This document shows, one piece after another, positions 11,701 through 21,241 of a stretch of DNA of 64,000 bases. The notes beneath the pieces are model-generated. The model saw nothing but the letters and a program-made list of their open reading frames with translations, had not been told where the DNA came from and did not search any database. Source of the stretch: Antedon mediterranea (lineage: Eukaryota > Echinodermata > Crinoidea > Comatulida > Antedonidae); NCBI RefSeq assembly GCF_964355755.1, contig NC_092676.1, forward strand, positions 24,224,288 to 24,288,287, written 5' to 3'. Every line of letters starts with the position of its first letter. Within the stretch, counting starts at the first letter, position 1. The translations under genes were made by a program, and so were the position numbers.

Positions 11701-13831
11701 AAGGTTACACACCCCCATTAAGGGAACATTTCGTTGTGTCTCGAAGGTGTCTTCTTAATATGGGTTATAATCTTATAGCTTTAATCTAATAGCTAATCTA
11801 ATAATTAAACATACCTACCTGTACAATTAATCATCATTTTTGAGTTAAAAACAATATGAAATGGGAATAAATCCAATAGTATACTGGAGCGTATATTGGC
11901 TCTAACACCTTTCTGGAAATCACTGTTAAGGGGTTCACAGAATTCCTTGTTGTCGAATGTAAGTCGAAATATTACGTAATAAGCTTTGTCTTTTTTGAAC
12001 TCGTTCATAACTTTAACATCGATTGCTATACTGTAGAATCGAAGACCAACTTCTTTTAGCTGTCCTATATTTAAAAAGAAAGAAAAAGGAAATGTTAAAT
12101 TTAACGAAATACGATAACTAGTGAAGCTTGAAGAAATGCAGCTGCCTGATGACAATGGATAACGTGCACCAACAACCATCATCATTAGTAAATCATTTTC
12201 GAATCTGTTCCAATTTCCTATATTTTAAAAATATTTGACGAGAACAAGGAAGAATTTCTTTACATTAAGAGCAATTAAGGAATGGAATAGTTTGTCAATA
12301 GAGGTTGTCAATGCTCAGTCCATAAATAGTTTCAAGAACAAATTGGACAAATGCTGGTCTTCAAAACCACAAATACTCATTAAAGTAGTTTCACAATGTT
12401 GCCATCCAGGTAAGCATTAGTCATAATACAATGCTGCACCACCCTATTTTCCCGTTCTGTGTGTTTTCAGAGCGGTTAACAGGTGAAACGACTTCAATCG
12501 AAAAAACTTCCTATGAAATCCTATGAAATTGTAGGAAGAGTTCCAACTCTGTTTTTTTCATTACTACCAACGAATCTGGACTTTCTTTTAAAATTAGTGT
12601 TTTTTTAAGCTTCATCCTGAAATAATTATACGAAAAAGTCGACTGGTCATTGTTTTAATTTTAAGGTTCCTACTCTTTCATTTATAAATAAATTGAGATT
12701 TGTCGGTAAACTCAAGCTGCCATATTATTTGAAATGTAGTACTCTTATATAAAATTCCCACTCAATTGCCATGTACGTCATATACACAATTAAAATTCTA
12801 ACTGAGCTTAAAAAAACCTGAATGCCAGAATCTCTGGATTCAGTTTAAATTTATTTTAAAAGATATGAAAACACTAGGCATGTTGTAACCTAGGCCTATA
12901 AGTGGCATCCATATTTGAATTGTATTTATGTAATGACATGACATACGTTTCCAAAATATACTGTATTTTAAAATGTATTATATTATGTACAAAGTGTGGA
13001 GTTTTATGTTATTTGTATGCATAATAATCAAAACACTATGTATAAAGGTTAAAAGTGTAAAAATCAGAAAATAACGAAAAAAAGTAGAAAACGGTAATTT
13101 AATGTACGAAAATGAAATGTGAAAAAAATATGTATGAAAGATTGAATGAATAAGGTGGTGGTTAACCACAAAAGAGAGAAAAAAAATCCCACGTCTGTAC
13201 CTGAAGACTAAAAAGGCATGGTTCCCACTAGAACGCAACGCGTAAACGCAACGCAAGTAATTTGACCAATAACGAACCAAGAACGCGAGCCTTTTATTAA
13301 TGATGCGTGTCTGTCAACCTCTCCTCAACCCCTTGTCAGTTAACTTAACTAATTTATTCTGTGGAAACAACACACTCTCAAGATGTGGTAATGTTACGCA
13401 TCAATTACATTTTATAGTCCAATAAATTGTCGTAGTTTTGTTCCAAAGAATGGGTAACGATTACGTGTACGATGTAGTGACGAATAATATTATTCTGGTA
13501 CATAATAATTTACACATTAATTGAGTATAACACTGTTTGAAGAATAATAATTATGGCCACTGTCTTAAGTAAACATTTTTATTTGAGATGGTATTATGCA
13601 AACAAAATGAATAATATGTAATAACCCGTAACTTACGATAGTGATGTGTGCGACCCCGGATAATAAAACAGGTCCGTAAAAAGACGAAGGGAAGAGGGGA
13701 GGGTAATCCTTAAATGCTAAAAATCACCATGCACTTAAACCATTGCTCTATAGCGCTTTTGCCAGGTGTTAATACGTCTACTTCGAAATCCATTATTCTT
13801 AATCAATGATTATCCACTGCAAAAATGTTTA

Positions 13832-13862
<31 letters not shown>

Positions 13863-14981
13863 GCCTAATGTTCAAGCAGGATGAATTACATATTAAAACT
13901 AATTCCCCTGTGGTTCAACTAGCCTATTCAAGGGTTGTTAAAATCGTTGTTCAATGTTCTCAAAACGAAATCATGTTTTTTAAATATAGTACTACCATAT
14001 GGAATTGTAATTGTAATGCGATTATAACAGTTCCTATGCTGTTCGGTTTCCATCGAATCTGTTTATAGATCAAAATGGTGGTGATTTTATTACCTTCCGG
14101 TTTTTCAAATTTATCACGTTTTATTCATAAAAAATTATACCATACGCAATGCAGTTCATACCCTCAATAAATTAACTAATACGGCGAACGTAACTAATCG
14201 AATAATTTGTATTACACGCGCGCTGAGTAGCCAAGTGATGTAAATATAACTTGACATTAATGTTCCGATTTTGATTGTTACACTTGACAGTGATCACGTT
14301 TATTGATTTTGTAAAATAAGGTAAATTCAAACATGTCGCCAATGTTACCACCACGAAGCGATACAAAATGCGCGCGTGTATTTTTTATCATGACTGAACG
14401 CGCGTGTGTGTTTTTATCATTATCTGAACGCGCGCGTGTGTTTTTATCATGATTTGAACGCGAGCGTCAGATTTGGTCTAGTGATGTCACTGAGATTGTT
14501 CCTAGCCTATTTGTTTGATTTAAAAAATGAAAATTATCTACTTACCCTTTACATAGTACATAAACCCCTCTCGCCTGGTCCGATAGTGTAGTATCAGTCC
14601 CGATGACGTTTCCTCGGTACAGAAAAAACTAGGTGGTTTTAATTTGGGATAGGTAAATCGCATATACTCATGAAGGTTGTCTAAACCATTGATAAAATCC
14701 CTCAAGTTTCTTCCAAGACATCTTAGTAGTGGTCCATACTCATACCTACTAACAAACTCAACGAAAGACGTTCCACACATATCCATAAAATCATTGATAG
14801 AACAGCCGATTACCTCGGACGCAACGCGCGCAATACGTGGTATTATACTTTCGCTATAAATCCGATGAGTTACAAATGTGTACTCACTAATTTGCGCCTT
14901 GTCACGTATTGCTAACCAGGCTGCTTCTCCATAGTTCCATTTTATTCTCTCGCAAATATTCTCAATAAGCACTCCGTACAT
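5732..14981 (-). CDS. Soluble guanylate cyclase, atypical (Gyc-88E-like) H-NOX subunit, first four coding exons
   Basis: Gas-sensing cytosolic guanylate cyclase (GTP to cGMP); only the sensor half is seen. Phase-consistent minus-strand exons are 14981-14546, 12064-11819, 10795-10698 and 5921-5732, giving about 323 residues. The start is fixed by the family's conserved N-terminal 'MYG' (here 'MYGVLIENI'). Exon 1 is an H-NOX (HNOB) domain: proximal haem ligand His at about residue 104 in 'DNLHEYM', and a YxTxR haem-propionate motif 'HYRTRREGF' at about 132-140. Exon 2 ends with 'LLDLFPFHIVF', the start of the HNOBA/PAS-like domain; exons 3 and 4 continue it ('FILVRPITEFTW', 'HTNNIFELSS'). The 'HYRxxRxGFxYYxxGQ' context resembles insect Gyc-88E and nematode oxygen-sensing cyclases more than NO-activated beta-1. 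Exon 4 ends in a low-similarity polar linker. The coiled coil and cyclase domain are not found; they lie left of the window or were missed. Confidence 0.92.
6938..7291. repeat. TTTATTCGAATAAACGC-family miniature element
   Basis: Begins 'ACCGTATTTATTCGAATA' and ends with the inverted 'ACGAATATATACGGTAA'. It contains repeated 'AATAAACGCCCCAC' units near the left end. Related copies are at 26192-26512 and 44136-44403. Confidence 0.7.
7585..7815. repeat. TTAAAGATGT-family miniature element (partial)
   Basis: Right end 'GGACAATACATCTTTAA' matches the inverted terminus of the copies at 11461 and 58048. The interior 'TTTAACCGTTTATGTTGTC' and 'CTATAAGTGAAAACATTT' is shared with 37738-37972 and 58048-58372. 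Confidence 0.7.
8430..8563. repeat. CTCTGTCTACAC-family miniature element
   Basis: Ends are 'AAAGCTCTGTCTACAATA' and 'AGTGTAGACAGAGCTTT'. Internal markers are 'TTTATGTGACAAAAAAAT' and 'TACCATATTTG', shared by all family members. About 134 bp. Confidence 0.85.
8704..9067. repeat. Tandem direct duplication, unit about 175-190 bp
   Basis: Two diverged direct copies, about 8704-8874 and 8878-9067. Both contain 'AACAATCGTTTGATTTGA', 'GACCCCCAT' and end with 'AATTCCAAAATAAAA'. No coding potential recognised. Confidence 0.8.
9578..9777. repeat. CAGTGGCGTAAC-family inverted-repeat element
   Basis: Terminal inverted repeats 'CAGTGGCGTAACGG' and 'GCGTTACGCCACTG', GC-rich interior. The ORF across it is a by-product. 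Related copies are at 46735-46890 and 55434-55597. Confidence 0.8.
10382..10675. repeat. GGCCGTGTTTCC-family inverted-repeat element
   Basis: Ends 'GGCCGTGTTTCCGCAGCC' and 'GGCTGCAGAAACACGGCC' are inverted. The interior carries many copies of 'TTAACCGATAA' in both orientations. A second copy is at 20472-20702. It ends about 20 bp from cyclase exon 3. Confidence 0.8.
11461..11642. repeat. TTAAAGATGT-family miniature element (complete short copy)
   Basis: Starts 'TTAAAGATGTATTGGTCC' and ends with the inverted 'TAATACATCTTTAA'. Lies in intron 2 of the cyclase gene. Confidence 0.7.
12236..12420 (+). mobile_element. LINE reverse-transcriptase C-terminal fragment
   Basis: Plus-strand frame with 'TRKNFFTLRAIKEWNSL' followed by 'NSFKNKLDKCW'. 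This matches the characteristic C-terminal tail ('F..R.v..WN.LP..vv.a.s.n.FK..LD') of CR1/Rex/RTE-type retrotransposon polyproteins. Only about 60 codons remain; the RT core is absent. It is inserted antisense in intron 1 of the guanylate cyclase gene and is a different family from the LINE at 1.4-2.9 kb. Confidence 0.65.
12421..13835. other. Intron 1 of the cyclase gene, no exon seen
   Basis: AT-rich. It contains only the partial GTTCCCACT-family element listed separately. No other ORF with family resemblance. Confidence 0.5.
13212..13285. repeat. GTTCCCACT-family miniature element (left-end fragment)
   Basis: 'GGCATGGTTCCCACTAG' followed by 'AACGCAACGCGTAAACGC' and 'TTTGACCAAT'. No right terminus. 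Confidence 0.65.
13836..13862. repeat. (TA)n microsatellite
   Basis: Alternating TA tract of about 26 bp in cyclase intron 1. Confidence 0.85.
14368..14468. repeat. GC/GT-rich minisatellite, unit about 37 bp
   Basis: Three imperfect copies of a unit containing 'TTTTTATCATGA' and 'GAACGCGCGTGTGT', within about 80 bp of the 5' splice site of cyclase exon 1. The alternating CGCGCGTGTG tracts are potential Z-DNA formers. Confidence 0.75.
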
Positions 14982-15556
14982 GATTGCAAGCTACTACCAG
15001 TCAACAGAAGACCGCAAAGTTTCTTCCTTTCTACTTGGAAGCCTTTTTCCGTCAACAGTCACGGGTCACAATCGTTTGACTCCTGATTATTATTTTTTGC
15101 TAAAGCCCACTCACCATTGCGATTAAAATTTTAACAGTTGTGTTCTCGCGAAACTCACTCGCCAATTGAGATAAATAAATACAATTAATTTTCTCTGAAC
15201 GACGAGATCTAGAAAGAATGTGTGTTTGTCAAGTGTGCGTCTATTTCTTTTGATAAATTATCTCGTCCTAGTTCCTTTTTATGTATAGAGTAACTCAAAA
15301 AGGATAATGCATTTGCACTAGTGATGGCGCTGTCACATTTTACATACATGCAATATTGCAATAATTAATCTTTAAAATAATTTTTTAAGAAATTCTGTAC
15401 AAAATATACCGAAAATATTATGCAAGGTAACATTGTTGATATATATTTTTTCTTTTTTTCCAAATTTCACCGTCATAACTTATTTACCGTTTAAAAAATA
15501 TCCAGTTGTTAGGCCAAATGGATGGGATTAAAGTCTTGTTTTCACCTATGCTATCT

Positions 15557-15732
15557 AAAGTTCTGTCCATGCCACACTATCAAACTTTATGTGACAAAAA
15601 AAAATGGATGTGCCCATATATGGACATGATGCATGATGTCATAACACTACCATAATTGGGAATATCACTACCATATTTGGGCACATCACACTTCTTTTGT
15701 CAAACTAGTTTGATAGTGTAGACAGAGTTTAA
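15557..15732. repeat. CTCTGTCTACAC-family miniature element
   Basis: 'AAAGTTCTGTCCATGCC' then 'CTATCAAACTTTATGTGAC' at the left; 'TTTGATAGTGTAGACAGAG' at the right. It ends about 20 bp from a possible splice donor of the candidate exon at 15753. Confidence 0.8.
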
Positions 15733-15752
15733 CAACAGGACACTGAGCTCAC

Positions 15753-15920
15753 CTCCTTGCCAAGATAGAAACTCGTAATTCGTATTTTATCTATGTATTT
15801 ATGGCTACGACATGACAAATAACACTGTACTATGTACGGTACATCTTCCGCAGTGTCTGGGGACGTGGAACTGATCATGTCGCAGCCACAGATAAACATT
15901 TTGATCTCCGCAGCCATCAT
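15753..15920 (-). CDS. Candidate orphan first exon, unidentified
   Basis: A minus-strand open frame starts with two ATGs (15920 and 15917) and runs 56 codons to a good donor, 'AAGGAG|GTGAGC'. It is Cys- and Ser-rich near the middle ('VQCYLSCRSHKYIDK') and has no recognised family. It lies upstream of the guanylate cyclase start on the same strand. The cyclase already has its conserved 'MYG' N-terminus, so this would be an alternative 5' exon, a separate small gene, or chance. I do not recognise it and assign no function. Confidence 0.22.
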
Positions 15921-16667
15921 CCTGTTGTTAGATTGCCTTGTTTACACATAATAAATACAAACAAAATCATTTCAATAAAGGGCGCTGAGGGAGAGGTGAC
16001 AAATCTGTGACAACACACGGTCATTAGCGTGGATCGGGCGCGTCCATCAAACGCGCGTCAACAATTGTGTCAGTTTCTGGTTATCTGCATCTCTATCACC
16101 TCGAATAAACTTTCTCTAAAAAAAGAGAATAATTATAATACATCTATAATTATCTAAACACTGCTAAAGGAAACATTGACAAAGTAGGGTGACAGGACCT
16201 GACTAGACAAAAAATCAGCTGATTGGATCTAACAATAGGTTTTTGTTTATAATTCAGGTGAAAAAGGTATCACGGAGTTGGTCGGTTATGTGCGCATAGT
16301 CACGTTACCATCCGGAATAACCAGGGCCGACATCGCTGCTAAATTGTCCGAAAACAAATATTTGAAGTATAATTACAGATTGTGACAGATTTATTTGCCA
16401 AATTGGAATTAGATTTGTTCAGTTCAATGGTACGGTATGTTCAGCCCTGGAAATAGCTGACGGAAAGTTTTTGATGGCGACGCGTTTTACGTATTCGACG
16501 TTTTTGGATTTCATGCGATGAAATGAACTGCATCGGGGGAAAATGGATCTAAAAATTGCATCGGTTAAATATTCAATCGAAATAAACTCTTTGCTGAATA
16601 TCTTTTAAACATTATAATATATCGCGCAAGTAGTTGTGAGTTCCGTGTCGACATAATAAGCTTGCCA
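15921..16667. other. Intergenic, no gene seen
   Basis: No supported ORF or RNA gene. Confidence 0.4.
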
Positions 16668-16878
16668 AAACACACCTGTTATGTTTTTCGGCACGGTTTT
16701 GGTCCGGCGCCGGCAAATCAAATCGGTTTGTTTTCACGCGGCTACGCGCTTATCGATTGGCGCATCAGTCGCGTGGGAACGGTAAGGAAGTAAACGAAAC
16801 ATTGACGTTTGGTTTGATTTGATTTTCCGGCGTCGGATCGGGAACCGTGCCGCCGGAACAGGTGTGAAAGACCCTTTA
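16668..16878. repeat. CACACCTGTTCCGG-family palindromic element
   Basis: Near-perfect long inverted repeat: 'CACACCTGTTATG' and 'GGCACGGTTTTGGTCCGGCG' against 'GGGAACCGTGCCG' and 'GGAACAGGTGTGAAAGACCC'. It is CpG-rich against an AT-rich background. Copies at 31498-31683 and 43410-43603. Confidence 0.8.
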
Positions 16879-17017
16879 ACAAAATAACAATTGCTCATAA
16901 CATAATTTATAAATTGGTCATTTTATTTGTTGTTTTAGTCAAAGTATATAATACATTATTATAGTTTATTAAATACACTTTCTGTTATAAATTGTTTAGA
17001 TTAATAATTGGTGACAA

Positions 17018-18011
17018 TTATGCATATTTTATACGGTGTCTTGGACATTTAAGTGACAACCCATCAGCTATTTTGTAGTGATATCCATCATCATCTGGAC
17101 CTCCTTCCTCAATTCTGTAACCATCTGTATCCAGGCACCAACACCTAAAGGGGAAATTTCATATTGAAACATCAATTGCCAATAATCTTTTAAATCGAAA
17201 TAAGAGGAATTAACAGATCATGTGAGTTGTTTATTAATCTATTGGTTCCCACTTGGACATCGCTTGTGATTGGTCAACTCACTTTAGTGGAAACCAAGCA
17301 TTAGAAAGATAGCAGAGAAACTGTGCGCACGCGATTCCAATTTAACTTTTAATTTATTTTGATCTTGAGCATACGCGCATGTTATGTGCGTGTGAGTTGT
17401 TAATTGTGGTAGTAGTAATGATGATTATTTTATGTTTGCATTGTAAATTATTACCTGTCTTCGCTACATTGTTTGTCGAAATAATGGATACCATCTTCAG
17501 TGCAGTTAAGGTGGAATAGTGAGCCTGGATACTTTTCACCAATTGGACGCAACCAGCAACTTACTGTAGTCTTGTCTTCCTCAACTTGCTCTATCATTAA
17601 AAATGCTTGATTAGTAGTTATGATAAATTAGTAGGCCAAGCTTAGGCCTAGGCCTAGTAGGCCTAGGCTACTCCTAGGCATATAAGGCATCCGATGCCCT
17701 AATCTATTGCGCACACCTAGTAGGCCTAGCGTAGGCCTTAGGTTTTGCTATAAATGCTCTCGAAATTTAATGACAGTTAATCAACATGAAAAAGAGAAAC
17801 TACCTTTTGCCACCTGTTTTCCTAGGCCCATTGCCTCTAAATCTTGTAAGTTTAACCGTCCTCCTCTTGCGATGATTTGTTTTTTGTTGGCTAAAGCATA
17901 TTTTCGAAATGCTTTCAGATCTTTAATACTTTTAGGCCTGGCATACCGTCGTCCTGAACAACTTGCTACCAATAATAACATTCCGAACAACAAAGCTGCA
18001 GTTAAATTCAT
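17018..18011 (-). CDS. Secreted thyroglobulin type-1 domain protein, copy A
   Basis: Three minus-strand exons (18011-17804, 17590-17455, 17144-17018; phase 1 then phase 2 introns) encode 156 residues. The ATG opens a signal peptide ('MNLTAALLFGMLLLVASCSG'). A basic, Cys-free N-terminal segment of about 50 residues follows. Exons 2 and 3 form one thyroglobulin type-1 domain with the six-Cys pattern: 'CWLRP', 'LNCTEDG', 'YFDKQC', the hallmark 'CWCLDTDG' and a final 'LKCP'. The second intron falls just before CWC. Such domains bind or inhibit cysteine/aspartic proteases or occur in matrix proteins; which applies here is unknown. A polyadenylation-type AATAAA (plus-strand TTTATT at 16975-16980) lies about 40 bp past the stop. 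It is the most diverged of three tandem paralogues. Confidence 0.87.
17240..17303. repeat. GTTCCCACT-family element remnant
   Basis: 'TTGGTTCCCACTTGG' with 'GCTTGTGATTGGTCAAC' and right end 'TAGTGGAAACCAAGCATT'. Located in intron 2 of copy A. Confidence 0.6.
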
Positions 18012-18464
18012 TTTGTAAAATTATTTAGGTATGTCTCTGTGTTAAGCATGTACACAACTAAAAGAACATCTAAACAGTCGAATTCCTATCGCGTATATAC
18101 ACGCACGTGCGCACATACTTACGATCAATGATGCGCATTAAGTGCGCTTTGGCAATAACACGCGGGGGTATGGAATGGCGCTATCTTTGTACGTGTTTGT
18201 TGAACCTATGAGCTAGCTAAACATGTATCTGTCTCAATGTCTCCCCAAAATGCATTACTAGTTTCTCATCCTTTGGAATGGAATTAAATTCATGGGCATA
18301 GGCCTCCCTAGGCCTAGTATTGTTTTCATTTGAATATCTCGTCTATACAAAATGCAATAGTTCCCTTACCCTACTTCCTCTCTTTCTGGTTCAAGCATCT
18401 GTGACATTTTGTTGGTGTTAATTTTGATTGAAATCCAGAATTTTTTTAAAATATTGTATTTGTC

Positions 18465-18600
18465 TAAAGCTCTGTCTACACTATAAAACTATCACATGTG
18501 ATGTGCCCATATATGGATATGACGATGTCATATCACTACCATATTTGGGTACATCACACTTTTTTTGTCAAACTAGTTTGATAGTGTAAACAGAGCTTTA
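18465..18600. repeat. CTCTGTCTACAC-family miniature element
   Basis: 'TAAAGCTCTGTCTACACTA' at left and 'TTTGATAGTGTAAACAGAGC' (inverted) at right; about 136 bp. It lies between Tg1 copies A and B. Confidence 0.88.
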
Positions 18601-18709
18601 TAATATTCCTTGTCTCAATCGGAATAATGAAACATTGCATGCAGTCATTAATCGAAAAAAACACTGGTCACATTATAATACATACTATACTTTTATTTAT
18701 TTGTTTATT

Positions 18710-20243
18710 TTAATGAAAGTAGTTTATACACACTGTAAAATACACACTGTAAAACAATATTAACGATATAATGCTGCTACTGTACATCTGTTGTTTGGGT
18801 TGTTTGGGACATCTAAGGGACAATCCATCAGCTATTTTATAGTGATATCCATCACCATCTCGACCTCCTTCTTCAACCATGTTGCCATCTGTATCCAGGC
18901 ACCAACACCTACAAGTAATGATACGTCGGGAGTGAAAAGTCAATTTATGATATTAAACATCGAGTTACCACGCATCACTTTGTGATGGCCATTGAAAGAC
19001 TGATTTGTGGGCTATGATATATTTTAGTAACTTGTTTGTTTTATACTATGTTTTTTTTTTCTTTATTTATGTCAACTTCATCACTGTTTACTGGATGCAA
19101 TAAAGGAAATAAATATAATAAATATAGTATACAGCGTAGAATTGAAGTAAATTCGAACCTATCACCACCCTCCCCTAAACCACAGAAAATGTCAGTGTCT
19201 GATAATCATGTGTAATCTCATATATTTAAGCGAAGTTTGACATATTGCATCCGGCTCCGATGACCCGGTGGTGGCTGCTTAAAAATGGGTGCAGTGTTTA
19301 AGAATGGCAACCGTCAACACTGCGCACTAACTACAGGCCTTATAAGGTGTGGTTCCCACTAGAACGCAACGCGGTGGCGTATTGGCGTAAACACAAGTGG
19401 GAACCGACGACGCAACAGTGCTGCAAAAATCGTTTGGCGGGGGCAAACACAATTATTGGAAGGGCATTTTCTTACGTTGCGTAGGTTGCGTTACCTTGCG
19501 TCGCTAGTGGGAACCAAGCTTTAGTGTTGTGTGATTATGGATTTAATTCATGGTGTGTCGTTTTCTCCGGCCTAGTGGGACCGAATCGAGGAGCAGTGTT
19601 GACGTAGCTTATAGTCTAGTTTTTAATGACAATACTTTCTTTGCTAAATCTTACAAACCTGTCACTACATTGTTTGTCGAAATAATTTACACCATCCTCA
19701 GAGCAGCTAAGCTGGAATAGTGTTCGTGGATACTTTTCACCAATCGGACGCAGCCAGCAATTTGCAGAAGTTTGATCTTTCTCAAGTTGCTCTGATATTT
19801 AAAAAAAAGTACTATCGCCTTAGAATTAGGCTTGAGACATGTGATTACTAATCATGTTAAACATTCCTAATACTGTAAATAAAAGGCATAGCCTAGGCCT
19901 AGGCCATAGCCTTAATAATTTTTCAATATATGACTACTGTAGGCATGGCCTAGCTAGGTAGGCGGGTCACAAGGATAGTTTTAGGCATCCTTGCTGGCAA
20001 TTATATTTAATAAGCTGTGATTATAGGCCTAGGCCTAGGCTAACTAAGTAAGAGTCCCTCTCCCTTGACCGGCTTCATTTTAACCGGCTTCATTTTAACC
20101 GGCCTTCTATAAAAATCATAGCCAGTACCATACCGTCCTACTCCCCGCCGTCCTTCCCGTTGTCTCCGTTCTTCTCGTGATCCCCGTCCCGAACAACTTC
20201 CTACCAATAATATTAATAACAACGAAACTGTAATAACATTCAT
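18710..20243 (-). CDS. Secreted thyroglobulin type-1 domain protein, copy B, with hydrophobic C-terminus
   Basis: Exons 20243-20045, 19791-19659 and 18908-18710 give 176 residues with the same intron phases as copy A. The signal peptide is 'MNVITVSLLLILLVGSCSG'. The N-terminal segment is unrelated to copies A and C: very Arg/Glu-rich ('SREERRQREGRRGVGR') with a triple 'VKMKP'-type repeat. The Tg1 domain keeps all six Cys ('CWLRP', 'LSCSEDG', 'KQCSD', 'CWCLDTDG', 'LRCP'). Unlike its neighbours, exon 3 reads on past the domain for about 25 codons into a hydrophobic tail ('SIISLILFYSVYFTVC'), either a membrane/GPI-type signal or simple 3' read-through. The exon 1 donor (A|GTTAGC) is weak and chosen by phase. 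AATAAA-type signals follow within 25 bp (plus-strand 18692-18710). Confidence 0.78.
19347..19523. repeat. GTTCCCACT-family miniature element
   Basis: 'GGTGTGGTTCCCACTAG' to 'GCTAGTGGGAACCAAGCTTT', with internal 'CACAAGTGGGAACCGACG'. In intron 2 of copy B. Confidence 0.82.
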
Positions 20244-20471
20244 TTTGTAAAATGTTTAAATATCTCGGTTGAGCAGCAATGCTCTAAAGAAAATCTAAAT
20301 TTAAAATGATACATTTTAGGCCTGCGTCTGATTCAAATTCCTATCGCATTATTACAAGCGCGTGCGCATGCTTATCATTATTCTTAAGACGCACATCTTA
20401 AGTACGTATACATTTTTGTGGGGCGTCGAATAGCGCAAGATTTTGAGACGACCCGTCGTACGTAGCTAGTC

Positions 20472-20702
20472 TGGCCGTGTTTCCACAGCCAAATCAAAAT
20501 TAGTAACAACCACATGCCCAATCACAATGCAACAATTTGTCTTTCAAGTCAATTAAAATTATCACATTTATCCGATAATTATCCGATTTGAATGAGATAA
20601 TTATCGGTAAATTTTTTCTCGAGTGAAATCGATTAAACCCCGTTTCCACAGGCAGTTTATCGGTTAATTTTATCGGTTAATTTTTGGCTGCGGAAACACG
20701 GA
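20472..20702. repeat. GGCCGTGTTTCC-family inverted-repeat element
   Basis: Ends 'GGCCGTGTTTCCACAGCC' and 'GGCTGCGGAAACACGG', interior with 'TTATCGGTTAAT' repeats. Second copy of the family at 10382. Lies upstream of copy B. Confidence 0.8.
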
Positions 20703-21241
20703 ATGTGGCGTCTACTAGCCCTCAGCCGCCGTGAGAGTCCCTTGTTCGGGACTACTAGGTCTCCGTGGTTTAGTTTATTTGAAAATTGAATGATTGTCTG
20801 CTAAAGAATAATTATGTTTATACTGAAACTCGGGGATTTTCAACTGTTTTTATTTGTATGTGTTCGGCTTTCTTTCAGAGAGGACGTGATATTAAGCCGA
20901 AGGCTTTAAGATCTTTGGCTTTCTTATATCTATTGTAGGTCCGTTATTGCACCAATAAGGAAGAATAAAATACGTTCAACATAATGTCTCATAATGTTTT
21001 AAAAGCTTATATCATTCTCACAAACAACAGAACAATGGCCACACTATTGAATCATATTGTTTATTTTTTAATTTTTTTTTTGAAACTATAATAATACAAT
21101 GTAGTTTATTGAATAAAGACACATCCTATCACACATTGTTTAAATTAAATGCCGAGCCTAATTTTGAACATTCTATAAGTTTCCATCAAGATAAATATTA
21201 CGAACAGATTGATGCGTTAAAAATATACGCTACATTTATTT
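20703..21241. other. Intergenic between Tg1 copies B and C
   Basis: No gene seen. It contains AATAAA-type signals in minus orientation suitable for copy C. Confidence 0.4.

Noticed and set aside
12978-13280. 100-codon minus-strand ORF rich in Phe/Tyr/Ile
   Set aside because: AT-rich composition artefact. It starts in a GTTCCCACT element, with no homologue features.
14677-14859. Plus-strand ORF opposite the H-NOX exon
   Set aside because: Antisense shadow of the guanylate cyclase exon.
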